Positions 40,293-50,171 of a stretch of DNA of 64,000 nucleotides are shown here, piece by piece. The DNA lies in the NCBI GenBank assembly GCA_024233835.1, contig JACKPC010000004.1:439888-503887 (forward strand). Direction: 5' to 3'. Source of the stretch: Leptospiraceae bacterium. Lineage in GTDB: Bacteria; Spirochaetota; Leptospiria; Leptospirales; Leptospiraceae. Each line of letters begins with the position of its first letter. The first letter of the stretch is position 1. The notes beneath the pieces were generated by a model that was given only the letters and a program-made list of their open reading frames with translations, did no database searches and was not told the DNA's origin. A program made the translations under genes and the position numbers.

Positions 40293-41825
40293 ATGAGTAA
40301 ACCAGTGAATTCGGAAAGCATCCCTTCATCCAGTAAAGATTTTAATCGATTTACTACTGATATTAACGGTGTATTATCTTTTCATCTGTCCACTCTCGAC
40401 AATATCAAAATTTTAATTAATACGAACAGTGTAAGTAATGCAGGAAGAGAAATCATCGATACGCATTACTATGATTTAATGAATCCAATAAAGAGGATCG
40501 AATCTGCTTTTTCGAAATTTATTAAACCGATTTCTACTCAAAGCTTTCAACATGAAATCGAGAAGCAAAGTTATGAACTTTTTCCTGATAGTGAACCCGA
40601 TGAAAATCAGATTAGCTATATTAAAGTAAAGGTTTTTTTTGAGTGGGTTTCTTCTTTTGCAAGGATTACCACAGAATCCTGGACTCTACTAAAACAGCTC
40701 TTTCAAATTTTAGCGGCCTATCCCGAAACCAAGACAATTCATGATAAAATTAACAATTTGTATATTTCAAAGATCGAAATTCTTCAGAAAGATACTCTCG
40801 CCTTTTTAGAAAGGATAAAAGCTCATTATAATGGAACGATAGTGGGAGCTTCTCAAAAGGATCCTGAGTATTTAGTGAGTAATCTCATTTATAATGAATT
40901 ATATAATTATGATTTAAACAAACTTTTCTTGCCTACCAATGTGAGAGAAACCCCCGTATCTTCTAATACAGATGATATAATCGAGCAGTTAAAAAACAAC
41001 GTAATGGAAAGGAGAACCGGTCAGGAGCAAAATTTAACCCGGACTCCCCGTTCCGCAGAAATTAAAAAAGAAAAATCAGGTGAGTTTTATTATACCGAAG
41101 TTATCGGAAGCAAAGACTGGAATCGTAAAGATGCCTATATTCTTTATGTGAGTGTCCCTGTTTTAAAAGAAGAAGAGAGTAAGTTTTATAATTCAAGTTT
41201 CATCTCTCTAAACCCTAATGAAAATATCAACTTAAACCTGGCAGCTGCCCTCGTGAGACAAAATAGTGGTTATTCAAATGCACTTAAATATCAAAAGATG
41301 ATCCAAACCCTCATCAATTTTGCTGTGGAGAGTTTATTTTCTAAAGACTTTATAGATATTTGTAATGATACCCAGAGTTTTCTTTATCATATTGGCCCTA
41401 TCGTTCTGTATCAGATTATACAGGAGGATCTTCAACGGAGAGAATTTGGTCATTGCTACTATGTTGAGAAAAATGCGGTCATAAAACTTTTCCCGGAAAA
41501 TATGATAAAGAAAATGGTAATTGATTACTGGTCAGAAACCTTTCAGGAGATAAAACCGGATCAGGTGGATTCCTATATGAACTATTCCAAAGGGATACAG
41601 GGAGTAAAATCTTCTTATGCTTATTTTTTTGAGAAAGCAGCTGCAACAAGGAAAAGAGGCTATAATGATAGTCTCAGTATGGAAGATTATCTTAAGAGCA
41701 ATGCAGGGAAGTTTTTTGGATACAGAAGAACGCAAGTTTATCGAAGATTCGTTTCGGATAATGTTTTCGGTCTTATGCCGGAAGTAAATTCAACCGAGCT
41801 CCTTAAAAAGTTTTTTGATAAGTAA
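40293..41825 (+). CDS. Hypothetical protein, 510 residues
   Basis: No signal peptide and no membrane segment. Mostly helical and charged, with YELFPDSEPDENQISYIKVK and a Tyr-rich C-terminal half (IQGVKSSYAYFFEKAAATRK, SMEDYLKSNAGKFFGYRRTQ). No known domain or catalytic motif was recognised. It may be a lineage-specific cytosolic protein. It is separate from ftsH (150-bp gap with the hairpin) and from the desaturase gene (110 bp). Confidence concerns the gene, not a function. Confidence 0.8.
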   Translation: MSKPVNSESIPSSSKDFNRFTTDINGVLSFHLSTLDNIKILINTNSVSNAGREIIDTHYYDLMNPIKRIESAFSKFIKPISTQSFQHEIEKQSYELFPDSEPDENQISYIKVKVFFEWVSSFARITTESWTLLKQLFQILAAYPETKTIHDKINNLYISKIEILQKDTLAFLERIKAHYNGTIVGASQKDPEYLVSNLIYNELYNYDLNKLFLPTNVRETPVSSNTDDIIEQLKNNVMERRTGQEQNLTRTPRSAEIKKEKSGEFYYTEVIGSKDWNRKDAYILYVSVPVLKEEESKFYNSSFISLNPNENINLNLAAALVRQNSGYSNALKYQKMIQTLINFAVESLFSKDFIDICNDTQSFLYHIGPIVLYQIIQEDLQRREFGHCYYVEKNAVIKLFPENMIKKMVIDYWSETFQEIKPDQVDSYMNYSKGIQGVKSSYAYFFEKAAATRKRGYNDSLSMEDYLKSNAGKFFGYRRTQVYRRFVSDNVFGLMPEVNSTELLKKFFDK

Positions 41826-41935
41826 TATTTATTTTCTCAGCATAACCGTATTTCTCGGTTTGTATCTATACAAGAAAAACTGCAAATAGGAAATTTCTAT
41901 AGCCCCGTGTGAATCATTAAAAAAAATGACACTTG

Positions 41936-43105
41936 ATGAGTACGCAAGTCGAAGAAATTGTTTTAGATAAATTGAGTTTATTTACTCAGGAAATCAATGA
42001 ATTAAGAAAAGAGATCAAGTCTTCTATAGGGATAAAAGATTATAAGCATCTTCTAAAAATTGAATGGTGGGGAAGAATCTGTGCGATACTGGGTTATGCT
42101 ACTGCCTGGATTATACCGAATCCGATATCAGCTTTTTTTATCAGCACCGGCAATTTTGCCCGCTGGACTATGATCACCCATCATATTTCTCACAGGGCTT
42201 ATGATACGATAGAAGGAGTTCCAAATCGTTATAAAAGTAAATTTTATGCAAGTGGTTTCCGAAGATACTTCGATTGGTTGGACTGGATGCACCCCAAAGC
42301 CTGGGATTATGAACATAATTTTTTACATCATTATCATACAGGCGAGATTAAAGATCCGGACTTAGTAGAATATAATTTAGAATTTTTACGGAAATCAAGA
42401 TTACCCTTATTTATAAAATATATCATTATCTTATTTTTCGTTTTGACCTGGAAATATACCTATTATACACCGAATACCCTGATGGAACTTCAGAGAAAAC
42501 GCTTAAAAGAGGAACATCGAAAAAATCCGGACTTTCCCTATGAATCTGAAATGGGAAAAGTTGCTCATATCTGGAATCTTTTTTTTCCGGTTCATAAATA
42601 CGCAGTAGAAGTCTGGATTAAATGCGTCTTACCTTATATAATATTACGTTTTGGTTTTATTCCTTTATTGTTTTTGCCTCTCGGAGAAAGTGCTTACTTT
42701 GCGGTCCTAATCAATTCGCTTATCGCTGAATGCATGGCGAATGTTCATTCCTTTATCATTATTGCTTCCAATCATGCGGGAGAGGATCTATATCGTTTTG
42801 ACGAGAAGTTTAAAAATAAACAGGAATTTTATCTCAGGCAGGTGATTACTTCCTGTAATTATAAAACCGGGAATGATGTATTAAATTTTATGCAGGGTTA
42901 TTTAAATTTTCAAATTGAACACCACTTATTTCCGGATGTTCCCATGCTAAAATATAAAGAGTATCAGCCCAGAGTAAAAGCTATTTGCGAAAAATATAAT
43001 ATCCCCTACAAACAGGAAAGTTTCTCAAAACGTTTAAGGAAGATGTTAGACATAGCTGTAGGAAAAAGTAGTATGAAACGGGTAAAAACAATGGAATGGG
43101 TATAA
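41936..43105 (+). CDS. Membrane fatty acid desaturase family protein
   Basis: A 389-residue protein starting at ATG 41936 (a TTG just upstream is possible). It has the three histidine boxes of the membrane di-iron desaturase/hydroxylase superfamily: MITHHISHRAYD (HxxxH), YEHNFLHHYHTG (HxxxHH) and FQIEHHLFPDVP (QxxHH), and hydrophobic segments between them. Box 3 beginning with Gln is typical of front-end or acyl-lipid desaturases. The enzyme would introduce a double bond or hydroxyl into a fatty acyl chain at the inner membrane. It is followed by a lipoprotein gene and then by a redox/lipid-modifying operon. Confidence 0.88.
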   Translation: MSTQVEEIVLDKLSLFTQEINELRKEIKSSIGIKDYKHLLKIEWWGRICAILGYATAWIIPNPISAFFISTGNFARWTMITHHISHRAYDTIEGVPNRYKSKFYASGFRRYFDWLDWMHPKAWDYEHNFLHHYHTGEIKDPDLVEYNLEFLRKSRLPLFIKYIIILFFVLTWKYTYYTPNTLMELQRKRLKEEHRKNPDFPYESEMGKVAHIWNLFFPVHKYAVEVWIKCVLPYIILRFGFIPLLFLPLGESAYFAVLINSLIAECMANVHSFIIIASNHAGEDLYRFDEKFKNKQEFYLRQVITSCNYKTGNDVLNFMQGYLNFQIEHHLFPDVPMLKYKEYQPRVKAICEKYNIPYKQESFSKRLRKMLDIAVGKSSMKRVKTMEWV

Positions 43106-43201
43106 AATAATTTAAAAAAATTATCCGGAAAATAGAAAAAAATCTTGTCACTATTTTTAAAAGGAAACAAACTGGTGCAGATTAAAACTTTTGGAGGAAG
43201 T

Positions 43202-43528
43202 ATGAAAAAAATTATAGGTCTTAGTATCGCCGCTGCGGTTGCAGCTACTATTGCATGTTCAGGTGGAGGCTATGGCGCTCCTTCTGGTTCGATAATGCAA
43301 AATACTACATTGAACCTTACAAAAATGGAAACTGAAACTCCGGTAGGAGCTAAGTCTGGAGAAGCCTGCGCAACAGGATACCTTGGAATCGTGTCTTTTG
43401 GAGACGCTGGTATTAAAGCTGCTGCTGCAAAAGGTGGAATTACTAAAGTTTATTCCATAGACTATAAAAATGATAACCTTTTAGGTTCCGTAGTTCAATC
43501 TACCTGTACAATCGTACACGGCGACTAA
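43202..43528 (+). CDS. TRL-like family lipoprotein
   Basis: A 108-residue protein from ATG 43202 with GGAGGAAGT upstream. Signal with lipobox TIACS (Cys ~19) then SGGGYGAPSG. The core matches the TRL-like pattern: EACATGYLGIVSFGDAGIKA, AAAKGGITKVYSIDYK and VVQSTCTIVHGD, with two cysteines that may pair. TRL-like proteins are small exported proteins of unknown function. A strong hairpin terminator follows 10 bp after the stop, so this is a monocistronic, probably well-expressed lipoprotein. Confidence 0.82.
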   Translation: MKKIIGLSIAAAVAATIACSGGGYGAPSGSIMQNTTLNLTKMETETPVGAKSGEACATGYLGIVSFGDAGIKAAAAKGGITKVYSIDYKNDNLLGSVVQSTCTIVHGD

Positions 43529-43537
43529 TACTTATCC

Positions 43538-43564
43538 GGATACTCAGGTTCTGCCTGAGTATCC
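43538..43564 (+). terminator. Strong hairpin after the TRL-like lipoprotein gene
   Basis: GGATACTCAGG / CCTGAGTATCC, a perfect 11-bp stem with a 5-nt loop. It is followed by TTCGCTTAG rather than a T-run. Confidence 0.65.
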
Positions 43565-43632
43565 TTCGCTTAGCTAATTCTACTCGCTATTTTCATTCTT
43601 ATTAATAAAACTTTTCTTAATATTATCTATCT

Positions 43633-44853
43633 ATGAAGCGTTTGTTCTATTTACCATTTCTAATCTATTGTTTAAGTTTTGTTCTGTTTGCTGAAGAAAA
43701 AAATCCTAAAGAGAGCTGGAGAAAAGAAAGTTTTCAATATTTTCTTAAAATGGTTCCCTCTTTATCGGAAAACCAAATTAAATCAGCAAAAGTGCAACTG
43801 GTAACGGTAAGCCCCGGAATAACCGTTACCACAGCTTTCGGTCATTCAGCTATTCGGGTTATCCTCGGAAAAGAATTTTCTAAGGAAGATTTCTATATCG
43901 ATTTTGGAGAATACGAACCTTCTATTTCGTTTCTCTACAGTCTCCTAAAAGGTAATGCCAAATTTTTTGTAAATGTTCTACCCATGGAATCAGCACATAA
44001 CGCCTGGGATTCTTCAGGTAGAGGAATGCTTGTCTCTGATCTGAATCTAAATGCCGAACAAAAAAAGAAATTCTTTCAGACGGTTTTAAAGAAGATCGAA
44101 GACAATAAGGAAGGTTATGAATACAATAATTTCACCAATAATTGTGTTACTTTTTCTCGCGATTTATTGGGAGAAGCCTTCGGAAAGCGAATTGAGTTAA
44201 AAGAGGTAAGTGATAAAACTAATACCTGGAGAAAACGGGTTTTACCTTATTCTAATCAGATTGTTTGGTTGCGTATTAATGAAAAGCTTTTGTTTGATAG
44301 GGATACAGATAAAATTCGGGATAAACATGATCTCATTTATTTACCCCTGGATCTTTACGAAGCCTTAAAGGATAATAAGTTTTTAAGCGGAGATAAAGTC
44401 TTGATTCAGGATAGATGGGGAACTCAATCCACTTTAGATATCAGCGGTAAAATGGGATTTATCCTGTTTATATTTGCTGTTTTGACTCAGCTTCCCATAA
44501 AAAGACTCTCCTCTTATGAAAGAACCGGTCGTATACTATTTGGTCTGATGTCCGGTTTGGGAGGACTTGTCGCCACATTTGTCTGGATTTTTACTACTTT
44601 TGATTTTATGGACGAAACCCTAATGGTTCTTGTATTCACTCCCTTTGATTTTATACTCGTAAAGCGTTTGCAATCTTCCAAACCGCTGCTGTATTATTCC
44701 GGTCTGCGTCTCGGACTTTTATTTTTGGCTTTGGTCCTTCGCTTTACAACTTACCCGCAAAATATTGATACTTCTCTCTTTTTCTCAATTCTGTTTTTTG
44801 CAGGTGTATTTTATAAGTCATTTATCTCAAACAAAACACCTCAGTCCGCATGA
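43633..44853 (+). CDS. DUF4105 (Lnb N-terminal-like) membrane protein
   Basis: A 406-residue protein with a signal peptide (~20). The periplasmic DUF4105 domain follows: TVTTAFGHSAIRVIL and YNNFTNNCVTFSRDLLGEAF, the His and Cys of a papain-like/NlpC-type pair seen in this family (family members include the N-terminal part of lacto-N-biosidase). The second half has four to five transmembrane helices. A thiol hydrolase or acyl-transfer activity is possible but not established. It is the first gene of a four-gene operon; the stop overlaps the next ATG by 4 bp (ATGA). Confidence 0.8.
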   Translation: MKRLFYLPFLIYCLSFVLFAEEKNPKESWRKESFQYFLKMVPSLSENQIKSAKVQLVTVSPGITVTTAFGHSAIRVILGKEFSKEDFYIDFGEYEPSISFLYSLLKGNAKFFVNVLPMESAHNAWDSSGRGMLVSDLNLNAEQKKKFFQTVLKKIEDNKEGYEYNNFTNNCVTFSRDLLGEAFGKRIELKEVSDKTNTWRKRVLPYSNQIVWLRINEKLLFDRDTDKIRDKHDLIYLPLDLYEALKDNKFLSGDKVLIQDRWGTQSTLDISGKMGFILFIFAVLTQLPIKRLSSYERTGRILFGLMSGLGGLVATFVWIFTTFDFMDETLMVLVFTPFDFILVKRLQSSKPLLYYSGLRLGLLFLALVLRFTTYPQNIDTSLFFSILFFAGVFYKSFISNKTPQSA

Positions 44854-45983
44854 AATCCCTATTTACTTTATTTTTGATTTTCTTTAGTTCCTGCCATGTA
44901 GATAAGAAGTTAGAAGTAAATACAAGTGCTGTTCGAAAAGTTTCCTGTAAAGAAAATCTCTACCACATCTCCAATCTTTGCGAAGATGAAAAAGAGTATC
45001 TCAATTGGGCAGCCAGTCTAAAAGAGTATCCTCTTCTTTCTGATTTGAATCGGGAGGTTTTACAGAAAATCACAAAAGACAGTTTGGATGTGGATAAAGC
45101 CACAGCTCTTTTTTATCATAGGGTCACAGAAGAACCTTTAAATAAAAGCTTTCTTAGCTATATTGAAAAAAAAGAAATGGAATACATAGAAAAAATTCCG
45201 AACTATTCCGAAGAAAAAGTCCTACTGGCAGTAGTCCCCGGCATGTTCTATAAAGATAATCCTAATGTAGGAGCTGATGGTAAGGTTCTTAGAAATATAG
45301 CAAAAGAAATAGGTTTACTAGAAGAACTCATACAAATAGATCAGACCGGAACTCTGGAACAAAACGCAGAGACAATTTGTAACTTCATTAAAAATGAGAA
45401 CAAGTCTAAAGGAATAATCCTTGCTTCAGTCAGCAAGGGAAGTAGTGATATTAAAGCTGCATTTAAAAAATGTGGTTCAGAAACTTACTTTCAAAAAGTC
45501 CAGGCCTGGTATAATATTGGAGGTCTCAATAAAGGAAGTAAGGGAATCAAAGTCGTTACCGATGACTTCTGGAAGAATATGGAAGGTCGGCTTTATTTCT
45601 GGTGGCATGGCTATAACTGGCAGGGTTTTTTGGACATGAGTTCTGAGAATAAGATTCTACAAGAACCCATGCAGAAACCACAGCATTTATTATTAGTTAA
45701 TGTGATAGGCACTCCTTTTTTTAGACATGTATCAGAACGTGCAAAACCCTATTACATAAATCTTATACAATATGGACCGAATGATGGAATCACTTTATTA
45801 GCAGATAGCTATGTTTCAGGAAGTGTTACATATTGTGCTTTTCGAAATGATCATTACTTTCTATGGCCGATTGCGAAGCAACGAATCCAGGCTATATTTA
45901 GTTACATACTGGAGAAGAAGTTCTGTAAAAGTAAAAACTCATGTACTTCCTTTAAACCTGCTGAGAAGAATGAAAGCCTATGA
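44850..45983 (+). CDS. Putative lipoprotein with alpha/beta-hydrolase-like features
   Basis: A 377-residue protein with a lipoprotein signal (lipobox FSSC, Cys ~15). A possible nucleophile elbow is ILASVSKGSSDIKAAF (SxSxG-type, after a strand), with VLLAVVPGMFYKDNPNVGAD before it and GPNDGITLLADSYVSG and FRNDHYFLWPI (His) after it, compatible with an alpha/beta hydrolase acting on lipids or esters in the periplasm. The match is not strong. It overlaps its neighbours on both sides by 4 bp, so translation is coupled to the DUF4105 protein and the FAD enzyme. Confidence 0.65.
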   Translation: MKSLFTLFLIFFSSCHVDKKLEVNTSAVRKVSCKENLYHISNLCEDEKEYLNWAASLKEYPLLSDLNREVLQKITKDSLDVDKATALFYHRVTEEPLNKSFLSYIEKKEMEYIEKIPNYSEEKVLLAVVPGMFYKDNPNVGADGKVLRNIAKEIGLLEELIQIDQTGTLEQNAETICNFIKNENKSKGIILASVSKGSSDIKAAFKKCGSETYFQKVQAWYNIGGLNKGSKGIKVVTDDFWKNMEGRLYFWWHGYNWQGFLDMSSENKILQEPMQKPQHLLLVNVIGTPFFRHVSERAKPYYINLIQYGPNDGITLLADSYVSGSVTYCAFRNDHYFLWPIAKQRIQAIFSYILEKKFCKSKNSCTSFKPAEKNESL

Positions 45984-47791
45984 ACCGTAGAGAATTTTTA
46001 AAAAAAGCTCTTTTGTTTACAGGAGGTCTGGGACTCGGCTCTTATTCAACAGGTCTGGGCTATTCCTACTTTGCAAATTCCGAATATAAGAAACTCTTTC
46101 CGGAGGTTCCTGAAAACAAGGTTAAGCTTCCTTCCAACGATAAAACAGTCTGTATTATTGGCGGAGGTCTTGCCGGCATACAGGCAGCCTGTGAGCTTTC
46201 CGATAGAGGCTTTAAAGTCATTGTAATAGAAAAAACGAATTATGCTCTGGGTAAATTAAAAGCCTGGAGAGATACAAATTTTGCCTCAAAGTATTTCGGC
46301 AAGGAAGGGTACAGCCGAGAACACGGTCTTCACGGGATCTGGGGTTTTTATAAAAATTTACGGGAGTTTTTAGGTCGACATAAAATTCCTCTGAATATTA
46401 CCCATGAAAACGATTCTTTTTATTTTTTAGTTTCTAACCGTGGAATACAGAATAAAATTCGGTACCCGAGCTGGCCTGTTCCTTTTGATAGATTCCAGAT
46501 GCTATCGAGGGGCAATTTGTATATTCCTTCCAGAGAAAATATTCGGATTCCGGAAGAGGGACAACTAAGCTCTTTAAAAGCTGCTACTAAAATGTGGGGA
46601 TTTGATTATCTGGATAAGGAACAGAGATTCTATCTGGATAGTATTAGCTTTTATGATTGGGCAAAGAAACTGGGTGTAGGAAATGAATTTATCAAGCATT
46701 ATTACGATGGAATTGCCGAAATGGGATATTTTATGCTCAGCAAAGAATGTTCGGCTATTGCTATTGCAAATTTCATAAAACTTGGAAGTTTACCTGCCGA
46801 TTCCCGTGTAGATTATTATAAGTATCCAATAGACAAAACTTTGATTGAACCACTTTTAGCTCATATTAAAAATAATGGGGGGGAAATTCATTATCAGCAG
46901 GAAGTAACGAGTGTTCGTAAAGAAAATGGAAAAATTCTTTCTGTTAATACTAATGAGCATATACAGGGAAAGAGAGTAAAGCGTTGCAGGGTCTGTGGTA
47001 ATATCATGGGACCGGGAGAGTATGAACACTGCCCATTTTGTGGGGCTCATCCCTCTATGTTAGATCTACTGAATCCGGATGAATCCCATGTAAAAACTTT
47101 CCTGGCTGATTACTTTATCAACGCAACAGATATTCGGGGAGCCAGAGATTTAATTTTAAGAGTTAATTTAGAAGAAGAATATTTCCAAAAAATAAAGGAT
47201 TTAAGTACAGCTTCCATACTCTGCGTCAATTTGCTCTATGAAAATTCGGATGCATGGTCAAAGCGTTTTCCTCCCGGTTCGGATTATAGTACAGCGAATT
47301 TTATGCCTACAGGCTTTGAATTTATAGGCTTTACTTCGAACTGGTCGGTTCGACAGATGCCGTTTTTAAAAGAAAGACATGCGGAGTTGATAGAAGTGCA
47401 GGTGGCAAAAGTTGAAGCCTTCAGGAATAAATCCTATAAAGAGATTGCTAAAATCATCCATGAAGAATTGAAAAAAGTTCTTCCTGACTTGAAGGATTTT
47501 TCTGAATTTTATATTAATCACTGGGATACTTACACAGGACATAGAGTGGGTGATGAGAAAAATAGACCTCAAATACAATCACCTATTGAAAACCTTTTAT
47601 TCATCGGAGACTGGGTGAGTCTTCCACATCATGCCGTATTTATGGAAAGAACCAATGTGGCTGCAAAGATGGTAACAAATACCTTGTTAGACAAAATCGG
47701 AGAAAAAAAAGGTAAAATACAAATCCTTCGTTCCGGAACCCCGGATTGGCAAATTGATGCACTCGGTCTTATTACATCCGTTAAAGCGTAA
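45980..47791 (+). CDS. Tat-exported FAD-dependent oxidoreductase with rubredoxin-like zinc insert
   Basis: A 603-residue protein. The N-terminus MNRREFLKKALLFTGG is a twin-arginine signal (export of a folded, cofactor-loaded protein). FAD site: VCIIGGGLAGIQAACELSDR, followed by the ribose-binding Glu in VIVIEK. C-terminal FAD closing segment: NLLFIGDWVSLPHHAVFMER. Residues ~335-355 hold a CxxC...CxxC metal knuckle (RVCGNIMGPGEYEHCPFCG), as in rubredoxin-like or zinc-ribbon inserts, which could carry electrons. The overall fold is that of phytoene-desaturase/amine-oxidase enzymes. The substrate is unknown; neighbours suggest a lipid or polyprenoid. Confidence 0.82.
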   Translation: MNRREFLKKALLFTGGLGLGSYSTGLGYSYFANSEYKKLFPEVPENKVKLPSNDKTVCIIGGGLAGIQAACELSDRGFKVIVIEKTNYALGKLKAWRDTNFASKYFGKEGYSREHGLHGIWGFYKNLREFLGRHKIPLNITHENDSFYFLVSNRGIQNKIRYPSWPVPFDRFQMLSRGNLYIPSRENIRIPEEGQLSSLKAATKMWGFDYLDKEQRFYLDSISFYDWAKKLGVGNEFIKHYYDGIAEMGYFMLSKECSAIAIANFIKLGSLPADSRVDYYKYPIDKTLIEPLLAHIKNNGGEIHYQQEVTSVRKENGKILSVNTNEHIQGKRVKRCRVCGNIMGPGEYEHCPFCGAHPSMLDLLNPDESHVKTFLADYFINATDIRGARDLILRVNLEEEYFQKIKDLSTASILCVNLLYENSDAWSKRFPPGSDYSTANFMPTGFEFIGFTSNWSVRQMPFLKERHAELIEVQVAKVEAFRNKSYKEIAKIIHEELKKVLPDLKDFSEFYINHWDTYTGHRVGDEKNRPQIQSPIENLLFIGDWVSLPHHAVFMERTNVAAKMVTNTLLDKIGEKKGKIQILRSGTPDWQIDALGLITSVKA

Positions 47792-47799
47792 GAGGTTTT

Positions 47800-48567
47800 A
47801 TGAGTTGGATATTAACAGATTTATCAAGTCCTGTAAATATTATCAGATTCACAGGTTTTTTCATTCTTGGATTAATTGTTTTTTATTTAGAATATTCTAA
47901 AAGGTTTCAATTACAATACAGTAAGTTTAGAGGACAGGGGAATTTCCCTACACGAAGAGGGATGGTAATCATTTATACTGTACCTATCATTACCTACCTC
48001 TTTGTCTATTATTCTTCGGGGCATCCAAATAGTTTATACCATATTTCTCTTTGTATTTTTGTATGCTTCCACTTTTTAAAACGGGTTTTGGAAGCTATCT
48101 TCCTTCACAAATACTCAGGAAATATGGGGCTTTTAAGCCTTGGACTGATTACCTATGTATATTCGGCTGCTGCCTATACAATCGCGGAACCTGTTAATCG
48201 ACTTGTAAAATCTGAGCAAATAAATCTTACATCAGCTTTGCTTCTGGGTGGATTTATTTTTATAGCAGGACAGATAATAAATTTATATCATCATATAATA
48301 CTGGCCGGACTACGAAAGGGAGATAGTAAAGACTATGTAGTCCCGCAAACAGGACTTTTTTCTTATGTTGTCTGTCCCCATTATACAGGAGAATTGCTTT
48401 CCTGGTTGGGTATAGCGATTTCCTCCTGCTTTGTAGAAATCTACCTTATATTCTGGATCATGTTTTCCTATCTTCTCGCCAGGAGTATCAATACAAAAAA
48501 ATGGTATGTGGAAAAGTTTCCGGATTTTCCTAAAAGTAGAAAATTTCTATTTCCATATATTCTATAA
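47800..48567 (+). CDS. Steroid 5-alpha-reductase / DUF1295-like membrane protein
   Basis: A 255-residue protein with about six transmembrane segments. The C-terminal signature GLFSYVVCPHYTGELLSWLG and the ending LARSINTKKWYVEKFPDFPK fit the 3-oxo-5-alpha-steroid 4-dehydrogenase C-terminal domain (NADPH-dependent reduction of an enone or allylic double bond in steroids, polyprenols or acyl-CoAs). Bacterial members often act on polyprenoids or methylated lipids. The gene lies 8 bp after the FAD oxidoreductase gene and is the last of the operon. It ends 2 bp from the convergent surface-repeat gene. Confidence 0.82.
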   Translation: MSWILTDLSSPVNIIRFTGFFILGLIVFYLEYSKRFQLQYSKFRGQGNFPTRRGMVIIYTVPIITYLFVYYSSGHPNSLYHISLCIFVCFHFLKRVLEAIFLHKYSGNMGLLSLGLITYVYSAAAYTIAEPVNRLVKSEQINLTSALLLGGFIFIAGQIINLYHHIILAGLRKGDSKDYVVPQTGLFSYVVCPHYTGELLSWLGIAISSCFVEIYLIFWIMFSYLLARSINTKKWYVEKFPDFPKSRKFLFPYIL

Positions 48568-48569
48568 TT

Positions 48570-50171
48570 CTAAAAATCAAAGTTTACTATCGGCAGAATA
48601 GGTATCCGATTTTCTTTAGCAATATTTAATATTCCAATCTGCAACTTTGCTTTACCTTTGGAGTAGTTAATTACTCCGAGCTGCCAGCCTTTTGAACTTT
48701 CAGCCCGATTGAGAAAACCAAATTGTAAGCTAAGACTAACTCCGGCAAGGTTAACTCCTCCAAATTGCATTCCATTCATATTAGCACCTGTTCGGTTAAT
48801 AAGCCCCAGTTGTAAACCGGAAGAGTCTTTTGCAGAATAGTTAAAGCTGGAAAGTTGCATAAGTCCTTCAAAATTTTCCTTAGAATAATTTAATAGTGGA
48901 GCCAGTTGTATTCCTCTGTGAACTCCATTATTCATATTCGCTACTAAAAGAGACATTTGTAGGCCGGAATGTTCTCCATTATTCACATTCATAAGTCCCC
49001 CTACCTGCATACCTTTAAAATCCATCTCATTTATATTAATAAAAGTGCCCCATTGGAATCCGGAAAAGTTACCAAAGTTTTTATTGACACTTACCAGACT
49101 CAGACCGAGACCTATCTGAGCTCCGGTAAAATCTTCCGTGTTCCAGTTACCAATTAATCCGAGTTGAAAGGCTTTTGCTTTTGTACTTATATTAAATAGG
49201 CTTAGTTGTAAACCTGTCAGCTCCCCTCCCCCTATATTAATAAAACCTAACTGTGTTCCCCGAATAATAGATGGACGGGTACTTTTGTCGGAAAGTTCGG
49301 GTACTGCATTTCTATTGATTCCACCGAGACCAAAACCAAAAAGGTCTCTATTCTGTCCGTAAATCATATTGAATTGAAAATATTTGGGAGTACCTGTATC
49401 ATTGATAGAAATAGGTTGGAAAAAGCTAAAACCAAATCGTTCACTTATAGGAGAAGGATTTGGACTGAAGTTTTTTTCTCCTTCCCATAAAATTGAGGTT
49501 TCTGAAATATTAAAAGAAAAAGATATATCTTCCTGCTTTTTTTTAACCCGGATGACTCTTTCCCTTATCATTCCATCTTTCTTTACCCGGATATGATACT
49601 CTTCGTTTCGCTTTAAAGTAAATTCTTTCGGACTTAGACCTTCCTGTTTTTTATAGTTTAACCAGATTTCAGCTCCTTCCGGTTCTGTTTTTATCTGAAA
49701 ACTCTCCTGTTTTATTGAATTATCTGCATCATCACCTATTTCTTCTTTTTGATTCGAATGACTTAAATTTTGAACCAGTTTCGAAGAAGCTCTTCCCAGT
49801 TCTTCTTCGGTTTTTGCTTCCCCTCGATTGGAATGAACGACTTCCTTCTTTTGTATATCAATAAGCCTTGCCATTAAAAAATAAGAGGAACCAAGTTTTC
49901 TTAGAGAACCTGTGAGAACATAATCTGCATTTTCTTTTTCTCCTGCCTTTAAGCCGCAATCTAATTCAAAACAAGCTGCCTGTTTATTTCGGGGTTTTAT
50001 GAGCTTATAAGAACTCTTGGATTCAAAATCTAAGTGAACAAACTCATTCACGATTATAGCTTCTTTGGAAAGAGAAGCCTCGGAAACAAAAGGAAGAATA
50101 AGAAGGGTCTTGTCTTTAGAGAATAAGCCTGTTGAAAATAGAAAACCAAAAAAAAGAAGAAATAGCTTCAT
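48570..50171 (-). CDS. PEGA-domain protein with LA_2272-type surface repeats
   Basis: A 533-residue protein with a signal peptide (~18). Residues ~20-140 look like a FlgO/CsgG-type domain (TLLILPFVSEASLSKEAIIV, ADYVLTGSLRKLGSSYFLMA). Then a PEGA domain (~155-210: IKTEPEGAEIWLNYKKQEG, HIRVKKDGM). The C-terminal ~300 residues are repeats of ~20 residues of the type GxQxGLxN (for example GLQLGLINRTGANMNGMQFG, WQLGVINYSKGKAKLQIGIL), as in the leptospiral LA_2272 surface-repeat family, probably a beta-solenoid or barrel at the cell surface. It is transcribed alone. Confidence 0.85.
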   Translation of the reverse strand: MKLFLLFFGFLFSTGLFSKDKTLLILPFVSEASLSKEAIIVNEFVHLDFESKSSYKLIKPRNKQAACFELDCGLKAGEKENADYVLTGSLRKLGSSYFLMARLIDIQKKEVVHSNRGEAKTEEELGRASSKLVQNLSHSNQKEEIGDDADNSIKQESFQIKTEPEGAEIWLNYKKQEGLSPKEFTLKRNEEYHIRVKKDGMIRERVIRVKKKQEDISFSFNISETSILWEGEKNFSPNPSPISERFGFSFFQPISINDTGTPKYFQFNMIYGQNRDLFGFGLGGINRNAVPELSDKSTRPSIIRGTQLGFINIGGGELTGLQLSLFNISTKAKAFQLGLIGNWNTEDFTGAQIGLGLSLVSVNKNFGNFSGFQWGTFININEMDFKGMQVGGLMNVNNGEHSGLQMSLLVANMNNGVHRGIQLAPLLNYSKENFEGLMQLSSFNYSAKDSSGLQLGLINRTGANMNGMQFGGVNLAGVSLSLQFGFLNRAESSKGWQLGVINYSKGKAKLQIGILNIAKENRIPILPIVNFDF

